The position numbers and the translations under genes were made by a program. This document shows positions 36,149 through 48,000 of a DNA stretch of 64,000 bases, one piece after another. Origin of the DNA: Ifrita kowaldi (lineage: Eukaryota > Chordata > Aves > Passeriformes > Cinclosomatidae); NCBI GenBank assembly GCA_013398055.1, contig VZRS01014892.1:225365-289364 (forward strand). The letters are read 5' to 3'. Positions within the stretch are counted from its first letter, which is position 1; each line of letters starts with the position of its first letter. The notes below the pieces were generated by a model. That model searched no databases. It was not told where the DNA came from and saw nothing but the letters and a program-made list of their open reading frames with translations.

Positions 36149-39100
36149 CTGACATATGTAATACATATATAGCAGATTTGACATGGAATTACAGACCCAT
36201 GAAGAAAGACAAGGGTATAAAGGGTGTTAGAAAAAAAATAAGAATTGCTTCGATGGACTCCAAATCAAGGAGACATAAACCATCAATGTCTACATCACAT
36301 CACCCCTGGAAAAGGGAAGAAACCCTCACAATCGGCATAATATTTACCTTGATGAAGAGTTTGAGATTCTGATGACTTGACATATATTTTAACTGTGTCT
36401 GGGGTGGATCCGAAGAGGTTGTGGAAGAGTAACTCTAAGAACAGAAAAAGGGGCAAGTACTAGGAAGACGTAACTGTTGTAACTCTTACTCTGCAGACTT
36501 TTAATGCAACACTGTTCCTTTTTCTCCTCCTATAAAATTCAGACTGATATTAAAAACTAGGCAGCTGTTAGATTGGTAAGATTTTGTTTACCTTAACAAC
36601 AAAGTTTTTGCTTTGCATAAAAAGTCTGCTTGTGTTTCATCTAGACAATTAATTGAGTGCAACTTTATGACATTGTAGATGGCAGATGGATGCTAGCTAT
36701 TTCCCAGCTCAGTACTTTGTGCGCTAGACTGTCTTTCTTGTGGTGCTGGCTTTTTTTTGTTTTGTTTTTGGTTTTGGTTTTGTGTTTTTGCTTGTTTGTT
36801 TGTTTTTTGTTTTTCTTTTCCATTTTTTGTTTGTTTGTTTTTTGTTTTTTTGTTTTTGTTTTGGTTTTTGGTTTTTTTTTGTTCGCTTGTTTCCTTTTGT
36901 TTTCCTTTTCTTTGATCAGATGGGCTTTGGGCAGAATGTTCAGGAGAATCTATTTTCAAGGCTGATTTCCCCACAGCTAATTTAAGGACAGAGATAATTT
37001 TCTAGGCCCTAGATTGAAATTTGTTTAAAAAATTCCCAAATGCTGTAACATGTAACAGCATGTGTGAGTTTAATGTTACTAAATGTGGCAGCACACATTA
37101 TTTCAGCCTACAGGAGAAAGACCAGACCTGAAATGCCACTTCTGAATCAACAGCGGGTTGGTGGGTCTAGGTCTAAACCAGAAGACTAGGGAATAGATGC
37201 AAGACAGTGCCAGTGGTAGAGGAGGAAGAAACTAGTGGGTAGTGCCTAAAAAAATAGAAAGCTTTTCAGGAGAGAAGCAAAATACAGCTTTTTAGCTACA
37301 GTTCAATTAAACCCACTTGTTTTTCTTAATAGATTCTGGTCTTTTAAAGTAATGCTTCCCTGCACTTTCACTTCCAAAATGACCATAAGTTTTTAGAAAA
37401 AAAAGGTATTTTGAAACTGCAAAGTTAAGTGTTAAAATACAACATCCCTGCATTAGAAAAAAGTCTGTACTTTCCTGTCCGTTGAATTCAGCGGATGATT
37501 TTGCTGTACCTATTTTCATATTACGGAAAACAATGTCTTGGCTTGAATTAGCATTCTCATTTCCTGCTTCTTTCAGCACCCTCAGTCTAGGAAGCATGTT
37601 ATACAGATGTGAGTCTTTCAGGTACACCAACTCATACAAAAAGGCTACGTCACTCTTTAAAATAACATCAGGCTGATATTTCAAAAACCGAAGGTAACAT
37701 GTGAAGGCACCAAAAATTTCTTATGGAGGTTTTCCTCACTTAGAGATTCACTGTTATTGTGATTATGGTAGGATTTGTTACTTTAAAGCAACTTTCTAGT
37801 ACTGTATATTGCATTCAAACATTTCTAGTATTGCATTCTAGTATACAAAATAATGTACCTTTTGTAACATAGCCAGTCTTTGGATTATCTCAGTAGAGGA
37901 TGGATATGTTTAGTTTCCAGATTGAAGACTGGAAACTATGATATAACAGTAATATTATTTGCATGTAAATAAAATCCAGATTTTTTTTTCTCAAAATGAT
38001 CTTCTTCCTCTTCCACTTTTTTACTTTTTTCACTTGGAAGGTTTTATTACTTAAAATCTTCCAGGCAATCTGTCAGTTCCTTAAGCAGAAAAAAAGTTTC
38101 CTGCTTCTTTAGGAGTCTGAATGACCACAACTCCTGGATATAACTCTCTGGGATACTGTTATCATATACATACGACACTAGCCACCAGTGGATGGACACA
38201 CATGCAAATAAACACTTGGTGGCAGATTTACAGACCTCTCTGGTGTTGCTACTGTAATTTTAAGAAAATTATCTTTTTCTCTAGATAAAAATGCCTTCTT
38301 AATACTTTTCTTGCTAGTATTCATTGTAAGATAAATAATTGTAAGCCACCTTGCTATCACACCAGAAACAAAGGATGCATAAAATGTGGTCTTTGGGACT
38401 GTATATTTGCAGTATTAAACAAATAACCTTTAACATGAATCTATCTGAAGTTTTCTCCTGCAGTCCATGCATACATCAGCTTTTACCGGGTAAAGAAGAC
38501 ATTTTCCTTTAAAATATGGCAAAAAGACAAAGCAAAAAGAGAAAATGGTTTCACTTCCCATTGGTTGCATCCACTGAACTTCTTTCCCTGAAGCACCTCT
38601 TTGTGGGTACTTTGGAAACATGAAAATATAAATTACTTGGTAAACTAATGGCATCTTCTGTAATCTTAGTGAGATGCCAGCTACCAAATTAAGAGATGAC
38701 ACTAAGCCCTCACTCTGTGGCGCAGGTGAATATGCATGGCAAGGTCAGTAGAGCTTTCTTTACTATCCAGCTAGCTGATCATCCTTATGACTTCTGCAAG
38801 TTACAAAACTAAAACATTTCCTCTGAGTGTGGCATCAGGATAACCTCACCTGGGATGACTTCTCACATGATGCCATGGAAAATACAATGAAAATGGCGAT
38901 TTTTGCTTATGTTGTACTTCCAGTTCTCACCTACATCTCCTTGGTTTAAGAAAAGCTGGACAGATCATACATTGGTATCCTAGGGCAAGAAGGAGGTTTT
39001 TAATAGCTCCCATCAAAGCTAATCACACAACCCAAAGCACAACAATGACCCTTCCAGCTGTAAATGTCACAATAGGGAAGAAGCTGTTCCAGATGTGGAG

Positions 39101-42100
39101 TTAGCCTGTGAGCTGGCAATCTGTGCCTTCTGTGTGTTAACTCTCCCGTGGTCACGGGCATCCAGGAGACAGCCCCAGACTGTGAGGGACAAGAGCACTG
39201 GAAATGGTGCACAGCAGGCAGAAAGCTCGTGTTAAGACACAGACATTAAGAAGAAAGTTACAGTGGTGATGTGAAACCCTAGCCTACTGCAGGGCTGGCG
39301 CATTGTGGGGTTGTGGTGATTCCCCAGAGGATGGAAGGGAATGTTTATTAATGAGAATTTTAAAGGGATACATTGAATACAGCACATTTCTAGAGGTCTG
39401 CCAAAATGAGCACTGCTGAACACACTTCAGTGCAATGTTTGTTGATAATTCTGGTCCCTGATTTCCACCAGACTTTCATCTTGATTATAGTCACACTATT
39501 TTTAAGGGAGGATATAGCCCAGTGCTATTCTGGATAGCTTAAGGAAGCACCTTAATACAGTTAATTTTAGTTGTGAATTACTCATGTTGTCTTGGCTCAT
39601 TAAAAACATTTTTAATTAAGGAATGCATTTAAAATATGTTTAAGCCTGGCAGAAACCTGTGCTGACGTTGCCTCTTGACCTGGGGCCACGTGCAGCACAC
39701 CGTGCTGGTGTGGCCTTTGCCAACTGCCAGGCAGCAGGGTATGTCAGCACAGCACTGCACTCTCCCTCAGGGCAGGAGCAGCAGCGTTTTTTGGTGAGCT
39801 CAGCACATGGCTGCAGCCTTTCCCACGCCACACTGACCGGAAGCTGACCTGTGTGTCCCACATCCAAAAATAGATGCAGTATACAGCCTTTTTCTAGCTG
39901 AGGAAGCAAGGGATGTAAAAGTACTTTTCTGTGGTAAAACAGAGCCTTCCCAGGGATAATTCCTAATGGTTATAAACAGCTGTCTGCTCTTTGGGGTGGG
40001 ATCTTGACATTATTCCATGAAAACTTGGTTATATAATCCCCAGTACTTTAGTTAACTATTTCTATTTTGGACGCTCCAGTCAGGTTCTAGTCTCCAGTAT
40101 TAAAAAAAGTAAATTAAAAAAAATCATGCAAAAAACATGTACTTTGACATTATGATTACATTTCCATTGGGAAGCAGTCAAGCTGATGCTGGCCCTGTCC
40201 ACGTGTATTCAGAAGGGGCTGTACTGAGAAACCCGGTATTCCATACAAGAAAGGCTCTAGGATTTTGTTATTTTCAACTTACTATGAGCAGTGATGGAGG
40301 GTGACGTGTTCAGATAGAAAACCACTACGCAGAAATAAACAAAGACATGTAAGAGGGAGTCAGGCAGTGGTACTCAAAGGAGAGGTGACCTGATAGCGCT
40401 TAGGGCACTGATAGTGCTTAGGAGAGTCTAGAGAAGGCCAGCACCATCCCACCACAGTAAATGCCCAATGCCATTCTTGGTTCACCCATTGGCTTGCAGG
40501 CTGTGGGACACAACCTTGTAAAGCAGCACCTCCTCTTTTCATGTTTGGGACGCCACACATTCTCCTCATGCTTAACATGAAACATGGCAGGAGAGCTATT
40601 CTGTGTTCTGCTTTTGAGACAGGACAGAACAGGAAGCAGAAGTCATTGCTGAAGACCAACCGGATGAAGGTGACTTCTCTGGAGGGAGGAAGCCTTGCCA
40701 TGCTTGAGTGGCTGCTGGGTGGTCCTGCGTGCTGCTGGAGAACACAGCACTATCATGGCATAAAGTCGGGAATGCCAAACACATGTCTGGGCACTGGAAG
40801 GCAGCCTAGTGAGAGGATGAATAAGGGCAAGAAGGAACAGGAGTAGAGAAGGCATTTTCACATCTCCATGCTGCAATTGATGATTGCTGGGAACCATCAC
40901 AGCTACACTATTGCTAAAAGGAGAGGGAACAGACCAGCTGAGAAGCACCACGGTCCCTGGCCATGGTGGCCAGCAACAGCAGGGAGAGGGCAGGACTGCC
41001 CCCAGCTCCAGGACTGACGCCTCCTGGGTCCCTTTCCATGAGGTGGCTGTCCTGTCTGTGGCAGTGACCGGCCCTGGGGCAGGACCACCTGGTGCTGCAC
41101 GTGTTGAGGCTGGGTACCAGCGGGGTGCTGCGGCACGGCTGCTGTGACCGCACAACGGAGGGTGAAGGAAGGGAACAACAGCTTGCCTATGACACGATTA
41201 GTGATATCTTATAGGTTAGCGAAGTAGCTTAATAAATTCCCTGTTGCCTTGGATGTTTGACAAGCTGTATCAATAGCAGAGATTGTAAGATGCTTTTGGC
41301 AATTCTTAGCAGAAATCTGGAAAATACGAAGTGAAGAGATATAACAAACCACTGAAGGGAACTACAATACTCTTAAGACACGTTTGTACGGAGCAACTGC
41401 TGTGACAGAAAATATATATATTTGATTCTCCTTGCAGATACAATGTGAAAAATAAATGTTAAACAATTATGAAGCATTTATATGCAGTATTGAATAGCTG
41501 TTTTGTTTCCCTCTGGGAATGATGTTTTATTTCCCTGACCATAGATTATTTTTCTGTGTTTGCTTAGAAGACAGTATATACTACTTTGACATTTGTGAGG
41601 GTTAAAGGACACTGGAAAATGATGGCATATGGTTGATGATTTCCCTGAGAAGCATTACTGCTTTGGAAAAAACTGACTTAATTAAATGTAAAATGTTTAT
41701 GGGAATTTATCTATTTCATTATAAACTGACAGGAAATTATCTCAATATTTTGTTTCCACGAAGCAGAAACATTTGCTTTTTACATTACCATTTAACAGAT
41801 AAAAACAGATAGAAGTGTTCCAGTGTCAGTGTTGAAAATGTTTTAATCTTATAAAAATAAATGTTTCCAGGAGGTCAGACAAATAATATTCATTCCTCTC
41901 TTTCATAACAATTTTGATAAACTTATTTTTTTCTCTGTACTTGAGGCAGTGTTGAAGTTTCAAAGTCTCAGAATTTTGTCTAAGATAGAAATTTCTAGTT
42001 ATGTGCCATTCAAGTCATGACTTTATGCTACAGCTTCTTTTATAGCTTCAGCTTCTCATAATCTTGTTCTCTTAGGTGCACAGAGTTTAAAATTTATGCC

Positions 42101-42820
42101 TTCTCTTCCTCTTCACAGATGTCTATTCTAACTCTAATGACAAAGCATGAAAATTCAGAGTCTATTTCAGACTAGTGAAACAATGTAAAACTATTTGGAG
42201 AGCAAAACTGAAACTCTGAATACAAACCAGAAGATATATTTATGCCTTCAAATAAGAATTCTGAAAGAAGTGACTCCAACACAGAAATATTTTGCCAGTT
42301 AGTGAGAAGAAGAGGAGTGGAAAGAAAGCTCCATCATCCTTTCAAGCAGTTGTACTGGGAGCTGGCTGGCTGCTTTGCACTGGTAGTCCATCCAGTTCTG
42401 TGCCTGGCATTAGCTGTTTCTAGATATTTCATGGAAACAGACCAAAAATTCAGTGTTGGCTTACATGTAGGAAAGTTTCTTCCTTACCTAAAATGCAAGA
42501 AGCTGGCTTTGTTCTACACTGTAAGAGCCAACAGCCTGTCCCAAGCACTAATTTAGTCTAATTTAGTCCCTGGAAACTCTACCTTGTATTTTCCAAAATA
42601 CACCATTGTACGAGTTTACAAGTGCAACAAGATGACTGATCATAATACAAAAAATTTGGGGTTCCCCTATACCCACATTTTGAATGTCCTGGTTTTGGTT
42701 TTACAATCTGTCATTTTCTATAGTGAAAAGCAGTTCATGATTTCACTTCTCTGTTTCATTTCCATGTATACTTAGCACTTCTCCAAGAGAATTACAGCAA
42801 CGGAAAATAGTGCAGCCCTC
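36149..42820 (-). other. PALM2: PALM2 large intron, part 3
   Basis: Apart from a T/G-rich low-complexity block at about 36750-36920, I see no recognised repeat or exon. A locally GC-rich, CpG-containing patch at about 40900-41165 stands out from AT-rich neighbours and contains overlapping open frames on both strands (up to 170 codons on the minus strand, 40643-41155) with no known homology. Confidence 0.6.
36748..36925. repeat. T/G-only low-complexity tract (TTTTTG-like)
   Basis: This is about 175 bp made almost wholly of T and G in short TTTG, TTTTTG and GTTTGTTTG units, with a few isolated C or A bases. On the PALM2 transcript strand it reads as a CAAAA-rich, purine-dominated tract. It produces long spurious open frames in both directions (Phe/Leu/Val-rich on plus, Lys/Asn/Gln-rich on minus), which are not genes. 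Confidence 0.95.
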
Positions 42821-42829
42821 CCTCTTACA

Positions 42830-43110
42830 TCAAGTATCTCAACAAACTGGTCAAGCTTCATCCTGAGATTGTCCAGGAGCAAAGATGTCCTGTGGCAATT
42901 GACAATCTGCTCCAGTGCTTCAACATGCTGACTCTTGAATAAGATCTACAGGAGAAATACTTGACTATTTTCTTAAAGGTCTGGCCTTCTGGCATTTTAA
43001 TCCCACTTCTCCTGTGTTTGGAACTTATTTCCCTCATCTTTATAGCTACTTTCAAGCTAGCAGAAAATAGTATCATGTCCCTGTTCAACTTCCTTTCCCT
43101 AAAATAGTTT
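42830..43110 (-). mobile_element. Ancient CR1-type fragment, antisense on the plus strand
   Basis: The plus strand carries a weak but ordered match to the reverse of an old amniote CR1 RT C-terminal region: CTGCTCCAGTGCTTCAACATG, then TTTTAATCCCACTTCTCCTG, then CTTTATAGCTACTTTCAAG, then AGTATCATGTCCCTG. The order matches the CR1 pattern I know, but divergence is high. The next fragment (43255 on) repeats the same CTCCAGTGCTTCA start, so this is a separate copy or a duplication. Confidence 0.45.
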
Positions 43111-43254
43111 TCTTTTGCAAGTTATGGGTCTCTGTTATCAGAAAGAGGGAGAAAAGTCTATGACTGGCTGGAAGCAAGTGCTGAACCCGAGTGGCCCAGG
43201 AGAAGGGGTCCAGGCAGGTCCTTGGTTGCAGACTGTGTTGGCTGAACTAGCAAT

Positions 43255-45070
43255 GCTCCTGGTGACTGTCTCTGACCTTATCTCACAGACCTGAAATGAG
43301 GGACCCTCCATGGCCTCTCCAGTGCTTCACTGTCCTGATCGCTGGAAGGATTTCCCTAATGAATTTCCATTGCCAACACTTAATTTCAGTCGTTGTTGTC
43401 CCTTCTACCGTGAACACAAAGAACCCCTTATTCTGTTCCATTGCAATGGCTGATGAAGTGTTTGAAGACCTACTGCATTAGACTGAGCACTCTTTCCTTG
43501 TAGACCATGCCCCCAACCACTTCCATCTTCTTCTCCTATCGTTTCTGGTAGTCTGAACTGTACTTCCAGTGCAATTGTACTTTCAACTGCACATTAATCC
43601 AAGCGAGACCTTACTAATGATCAGTAGAGTATTTTATGTTTCATTACTGTCATACCAAAACGTCTTTACAGCACAAAATCCTTGACTCATGTCCAGCTTC
43701 TTATTCAACCTAATGCCCCAAGTTTTTGAGAGAACTGGGCTGACTGCCATAGCCCACCCTGTCTCCATGGTTGGCTATGCTTGCCCAAAGGTAAAATTTT
43801 GCATTTTCCTTCTACTGCATTTTTAGGATCATCTCTGATTTGCAATTACCATACTGTTCTTCACCGCGTGCCCTCAGGTTTGATGTTGTCTTCAAGTTAA
43901 ATAAACAGGGTGTCTACTCACAAACCTTCTCATCACGTACAGTGTTTTGAGAAGATGAAATGGTATAAGAACCAGCATAGAGTCCATCAAAACTTTTCCC
44001 TTAAATTTTGTCTGAACAGTTTCTAAGACAGTATTGCATCTGTCTTAGACAAGTTTTGTCCAAACCATATTTCTACTACTGGATTATAAAAGCATCAAAG
44101 TCTCCTTACTGTTAAGGTGAATGGCATCCTCAACTGACACGATCTGCTAGGTGCCTGTCGAGGAAGCTGGGTGTCTTGGCAGGCCTTATTTGATAAATTC
44201 AAGTTGCTTATAAATCACTGTCGTTCTCCTAGACAACCCCATGTACTCCTCTAAGGAATGAAATTAGGTTGGTATCTCCTAGCTCCTCTCTTTCCTGCCC
44301 CCTGGGTAAAGTTAAGACTGACCTTTGCTTTTCCTATGAAAGTCTCTTTCCAAGATCTCAAAGGGACAAGACTCTGAGACTGTTTCAGCCAGATGTCCAG
44401 TTTGGGGATGGATCTCACCATACTCAGATGATCTGAAACCAGTCTGATTTGCCTCAGTATTCTTCAACTTGTTTTTCCTGATTCTGCTCCACACATGTAG
44501 CTGGTGCAACTGCACTTCTTGCCCAATTGCAGCACACCTTTTCAGTGAAGACTGAAGAGCAAAACAAGACTCTTATCTCAGTGTCATCTACCATCTTTCC
44601 TCTCTGTAGAACAGGAGATTAGCATTTTCCTTTGCTTTCTCTCTACCAGTACCACCACCACAGAATAATTTCCTATTATGGTACGGAGCACATTATGCCT
44701 CTGCCTTTTTGGCTTTTATCCTCACCTGCTTTTGCAACTCTTTCAAGTTATGCTTAGCAATCTGAACTAATTTCCGTTTTCTGTGACCTTTTGTCTTTGC
44801 TTAATGCCAAGGAAAAGCCAGTGATTTAGTGCAGTGAGTCTGGTCCTACACTGCCTATCTTCCCTCTGGGTCAGTTTGTGCTTTTATAGTCATTCACCCT
44901 GCGTAGCTCCTCTATCCATCAAAGCTTTCAGATACGAAATCTCGGGTTTATTGAAATCTGCCTATCTCAAATGCATTATTTTTAATTTATTTTTCCCTTT
45001 GTAAGTCACAGACTTTGTAATTTCATGGTCATCCTAGTGGGTCCCTAACCTTTTTATATTTGTGGGGCCT
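43255..45070 (-). mobile_element. Long, very degraded ancient CR1, antisense on the plus strand
   Basis: Successive plus-strand blocks resemble a reversed CR1 from 3' to 5'. The RT C-terminus comes first (CTCCAGTGCTTCACTGTCC, GGAAGGATTTCCCTAATG; 43317-43360). Mid-RT follows (ACTCATGTCCAGCTTCTTATTC, about 43685; TTTTGCATTTTCCTTCTACTGC, about 43800). Next is the RT/endonuclease linker (GTGAAGACTGAAGAGCAAAAC, about 44542; GGAGATTAGCATTTTCC). Last is an endonuclease-side block (TTTGTAATTTCATGGTCATC, about 45015). The correct order over 1.8 kb supports one old insertion rather than chance. No reading frame survives and the boundaries are uncertain. Confidence 0.55.
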
Positions 45071-48000
45071 CCCTACAGACTAACCACTCCGCAGAAACTC
45101 CTCAGTTGGCTGAAGGAGATATTCATGCTCCAAAGATTTGCTTCCCTGTGTAGGGTGAGGTTAAGATGATTAATACTCTTTTTAAAATAAGCATAGTTTT
45201 TAAAAGACTTTCTCATCTTGTAAGCGTGTCTTCCGCTGGACTTTACAGGAAATGTTACTATTTAAATGAATTTGAGAGTGGCGATTGAGTCTTAGAATTT
45301 TTTCCAGCATCATTAGGATAACCTAGATGCTTTTGGCTAGGAGAAAATTAATATGCAAAAGCTATTCTTCTCTCAGTCAAATCACAGCTTCCTTTTAGAT
45401 AAGCAAACAGTGACGCTCCAAGAATGCTAATCAATGTGGGACACAAAGAACAAAGACTTTCTCTCCCTTCTGCAAATCTACCCTCCCACTTAATTAAAAA
45501 ATAGTCTTCCTAGGAGGATAATGAGGATAAAAGGGGAGCAGGGAACAGAAGTAGTGCCAAGTAGAGGAGAACCTGTGCTGAAACAGAAGGCATTATTTTG
45601 ACACTTCCTGATTCCTTCTGCAATTAAAGAATCAGCCCATCACCCTGTGACCTATTTTTTCTGGATTAATAGGACTGACCTGTGTAGTCCAACCCTCTCC
45701 AGCCATGCTCACACAGGCTGAGCCATGCCTGAGGACCACCAAGGCCCATCCTCAGTGAGCACGGCACAGCTGACACGGGTCCGCAATACCACCAAGTAAA
45801 ACTCCTGTGCGTGGGTTTGCAAATCCTACCATTTGTGACCCCTGGGATGAAAGGAGGCAAAGAAACTAGGGCTAAAGCCTGGAAGGTTTCTTGCATTCCC
45901 CAGTTCCCTCTCTACTGGAGTGGCAAGAGCATTCCTGTCTGCTGCCCTGGAGAGAAGCAGGTACTGAGGAATGGTGGAACCACACCACCGATGAGTGCAG
46001 AGGAAAAGGAGGGTTTCCTCATGGAGCCACATCACGTTGCTGTTCAAAGTTAAAAGGAAATTTGGTGACAAAAGAGGAGAGTGGGAACCCAAGTGTTGCC
46101 TACAGACCTGGCTGGCTGCCTTGAAGACTGACTGTATGGCAGGTCACTTTACTGGGATGTGACAGGAGAGGAATCTGCAAAAAATGGTTTCCCAGAAGTC
46201 CCCTGCCATATTGAAGAAGCTACCAAACTCTTAAAAATGTAACAATTAAATAAAACAGAAACTAGAGGTTTGGCAGTAGGGGAAAAGATGGATATGAACA
46301 GCATTTAAGAGAGAGAAAGCTGTGGGAGCTGTTAAACTCCAGCAACTTTAATAGCCAAGATAGCTTTAAATCCTTACAATTCATCCTACCAACAAAGTCC
46401 ACCTAGCTGCAGCAAAAAAAGGAATGCCTCTCTGTTGGTTCCCCTTCCTTTCGTTTGTCCTAGCTGACGGGAGAAAAGAGGGACAATTAATATTTTATCA
46501 CCGAATGAATAACTGGTGCATGGTCCTTAGGCTAATATTTCTCACAAACAATATACACTGTATGAAATGAGAAGTGCAGGTAACCACTGCGGAGGAGCTA
46601 CTTTATTAAAAATAAATTTTTGACAGAACAGCAATGAGAGCTGCTGGAGTACTTTTGGTGATTTTGAAGGCGATGCTTTATCACTTCACCTTGATTCTCC
46701 ATGGGAAGCTATCTTCTCTGCCTGCCAAGGTTTCCCAGTTCTTTAACAAAGTTTTCATCCAGCAAAAACTGGACTCCCGTTCTCCAGGAAAGATGGAGAA
46801 AATGGATTTTTCAAAACCTTCATTATGCAAACCCTCTCAGAATAGTCTCACAAACATGTGCTTCAGCATCCCTGGGGCAAACAGACACATTAACACACTT
46901 TGTGCACTCTGGGCTATTTCCCAGCTAGCATTCCTCCCACGGTAGACACAAAACACTATTATTTGTTTTGAAGACACTTTCCTGTGAAGGAAAGAAAATC
47001 CTTCAAAGAATTACATAAGATTGGACTATGTTCAAAAGACACGGGGTTCAGCTGAAAAAAATCATTCCTTCAGAAATATTCAGCTCTGCAAATTGTTCTC
47101 AATACATAGAACAGCATGAACTTTTCACCAGTAAAATCGTAAAACAAGACAATTAGATTCATGGAACCAAGACGTTCCATGTCCTATTTTAGTGTCTAGT
47201 TACTATCAGGAAAAGCTTCCATTACCGAAACCATCAGATTAATCCAACATAGATTTTTATTATGGTTACTTTGTCCCAAATATCTAGGGGCAAAAATCAG
47301 TGTATTACTGGCTACTACAGCTTCTGAGAATCTCTCCATATAATTTTTGTGCCAAAAAGAGGTCACATATTTAATTTTTGAAAGAAAAAATTGTAGATAT
47401 CCATAGTATATGACGCTTCCACAATGATTGTTTTTTGAATGAAGGTTATTCCTATTTAGAGAAAGGAATTTGAAAGCCCACTTGCAACCCATTTTCAGCT
47501 TTGCTCATGCACAGTACTTTCAGATATCTATATAATCTAACAAAGCAGCAAGCAGTTCAGTCAGAGATTACTAAACACAATTTACCTCTTCCCTAATCAA
47601 ACACTAGCTATCAATATTTCTTTCCCTTACTGCACTGAATCCTTTCCAGCTCAGCAGCAGGTAAAGCAAAGACTAATGAGGAAGGAATCACCTTTCAGAA
47701 ATGCTGGGTCATTGCATCGGGTTTCTCAAATGTCTTCTCTTTTGGGAGATGAGGTGGCTCAGCGGGGGCCGTTAAGATGGAAAAATATCAATGTATTACT
47801 CATCTTATTCAAGCTGCCAGTATGATGCAGTCTGTACCGATGCAGTAAGTGGTAAGACAAGCCACTTAATGAAGCTGTGAAATGATTAAATACCACCACT
47901 CTTAACAAGAAAGAAGACATTTTCAGGATAGATAGTTTTGCAGCGTTGCCCTGCAGACACTTCATGTGACAAAATAAGCACTGGAAATAAGGAAGGAATA

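Noticed and set aside
36657..36985. Open frames rich in Phe/Leu/Val (plus) and Lys/Asn/Gln (minus)
   Set aside because: They are products of the T/G low-complexity tract, not coding sequence.
37307..37684. 125-codon minus-strand open frame
   Set aside because: I considered an extra PALM2 exon or a retroviral remnant. It resembles no paralemmin sequence and has no recognisable viral motif.
40643..41155. 170-codon minus-strand open frame on the PALM2 strand
   Set aside because: It is composition-driven in a GC-rich patch, has no family I recognise, and overlaps other frames in both directions.
45690..45750. Possible reversed CR1 3'-end scrap
   Set aside because: Only a short GTAGTCCAACCC-type match; too weak to list as its own feature.
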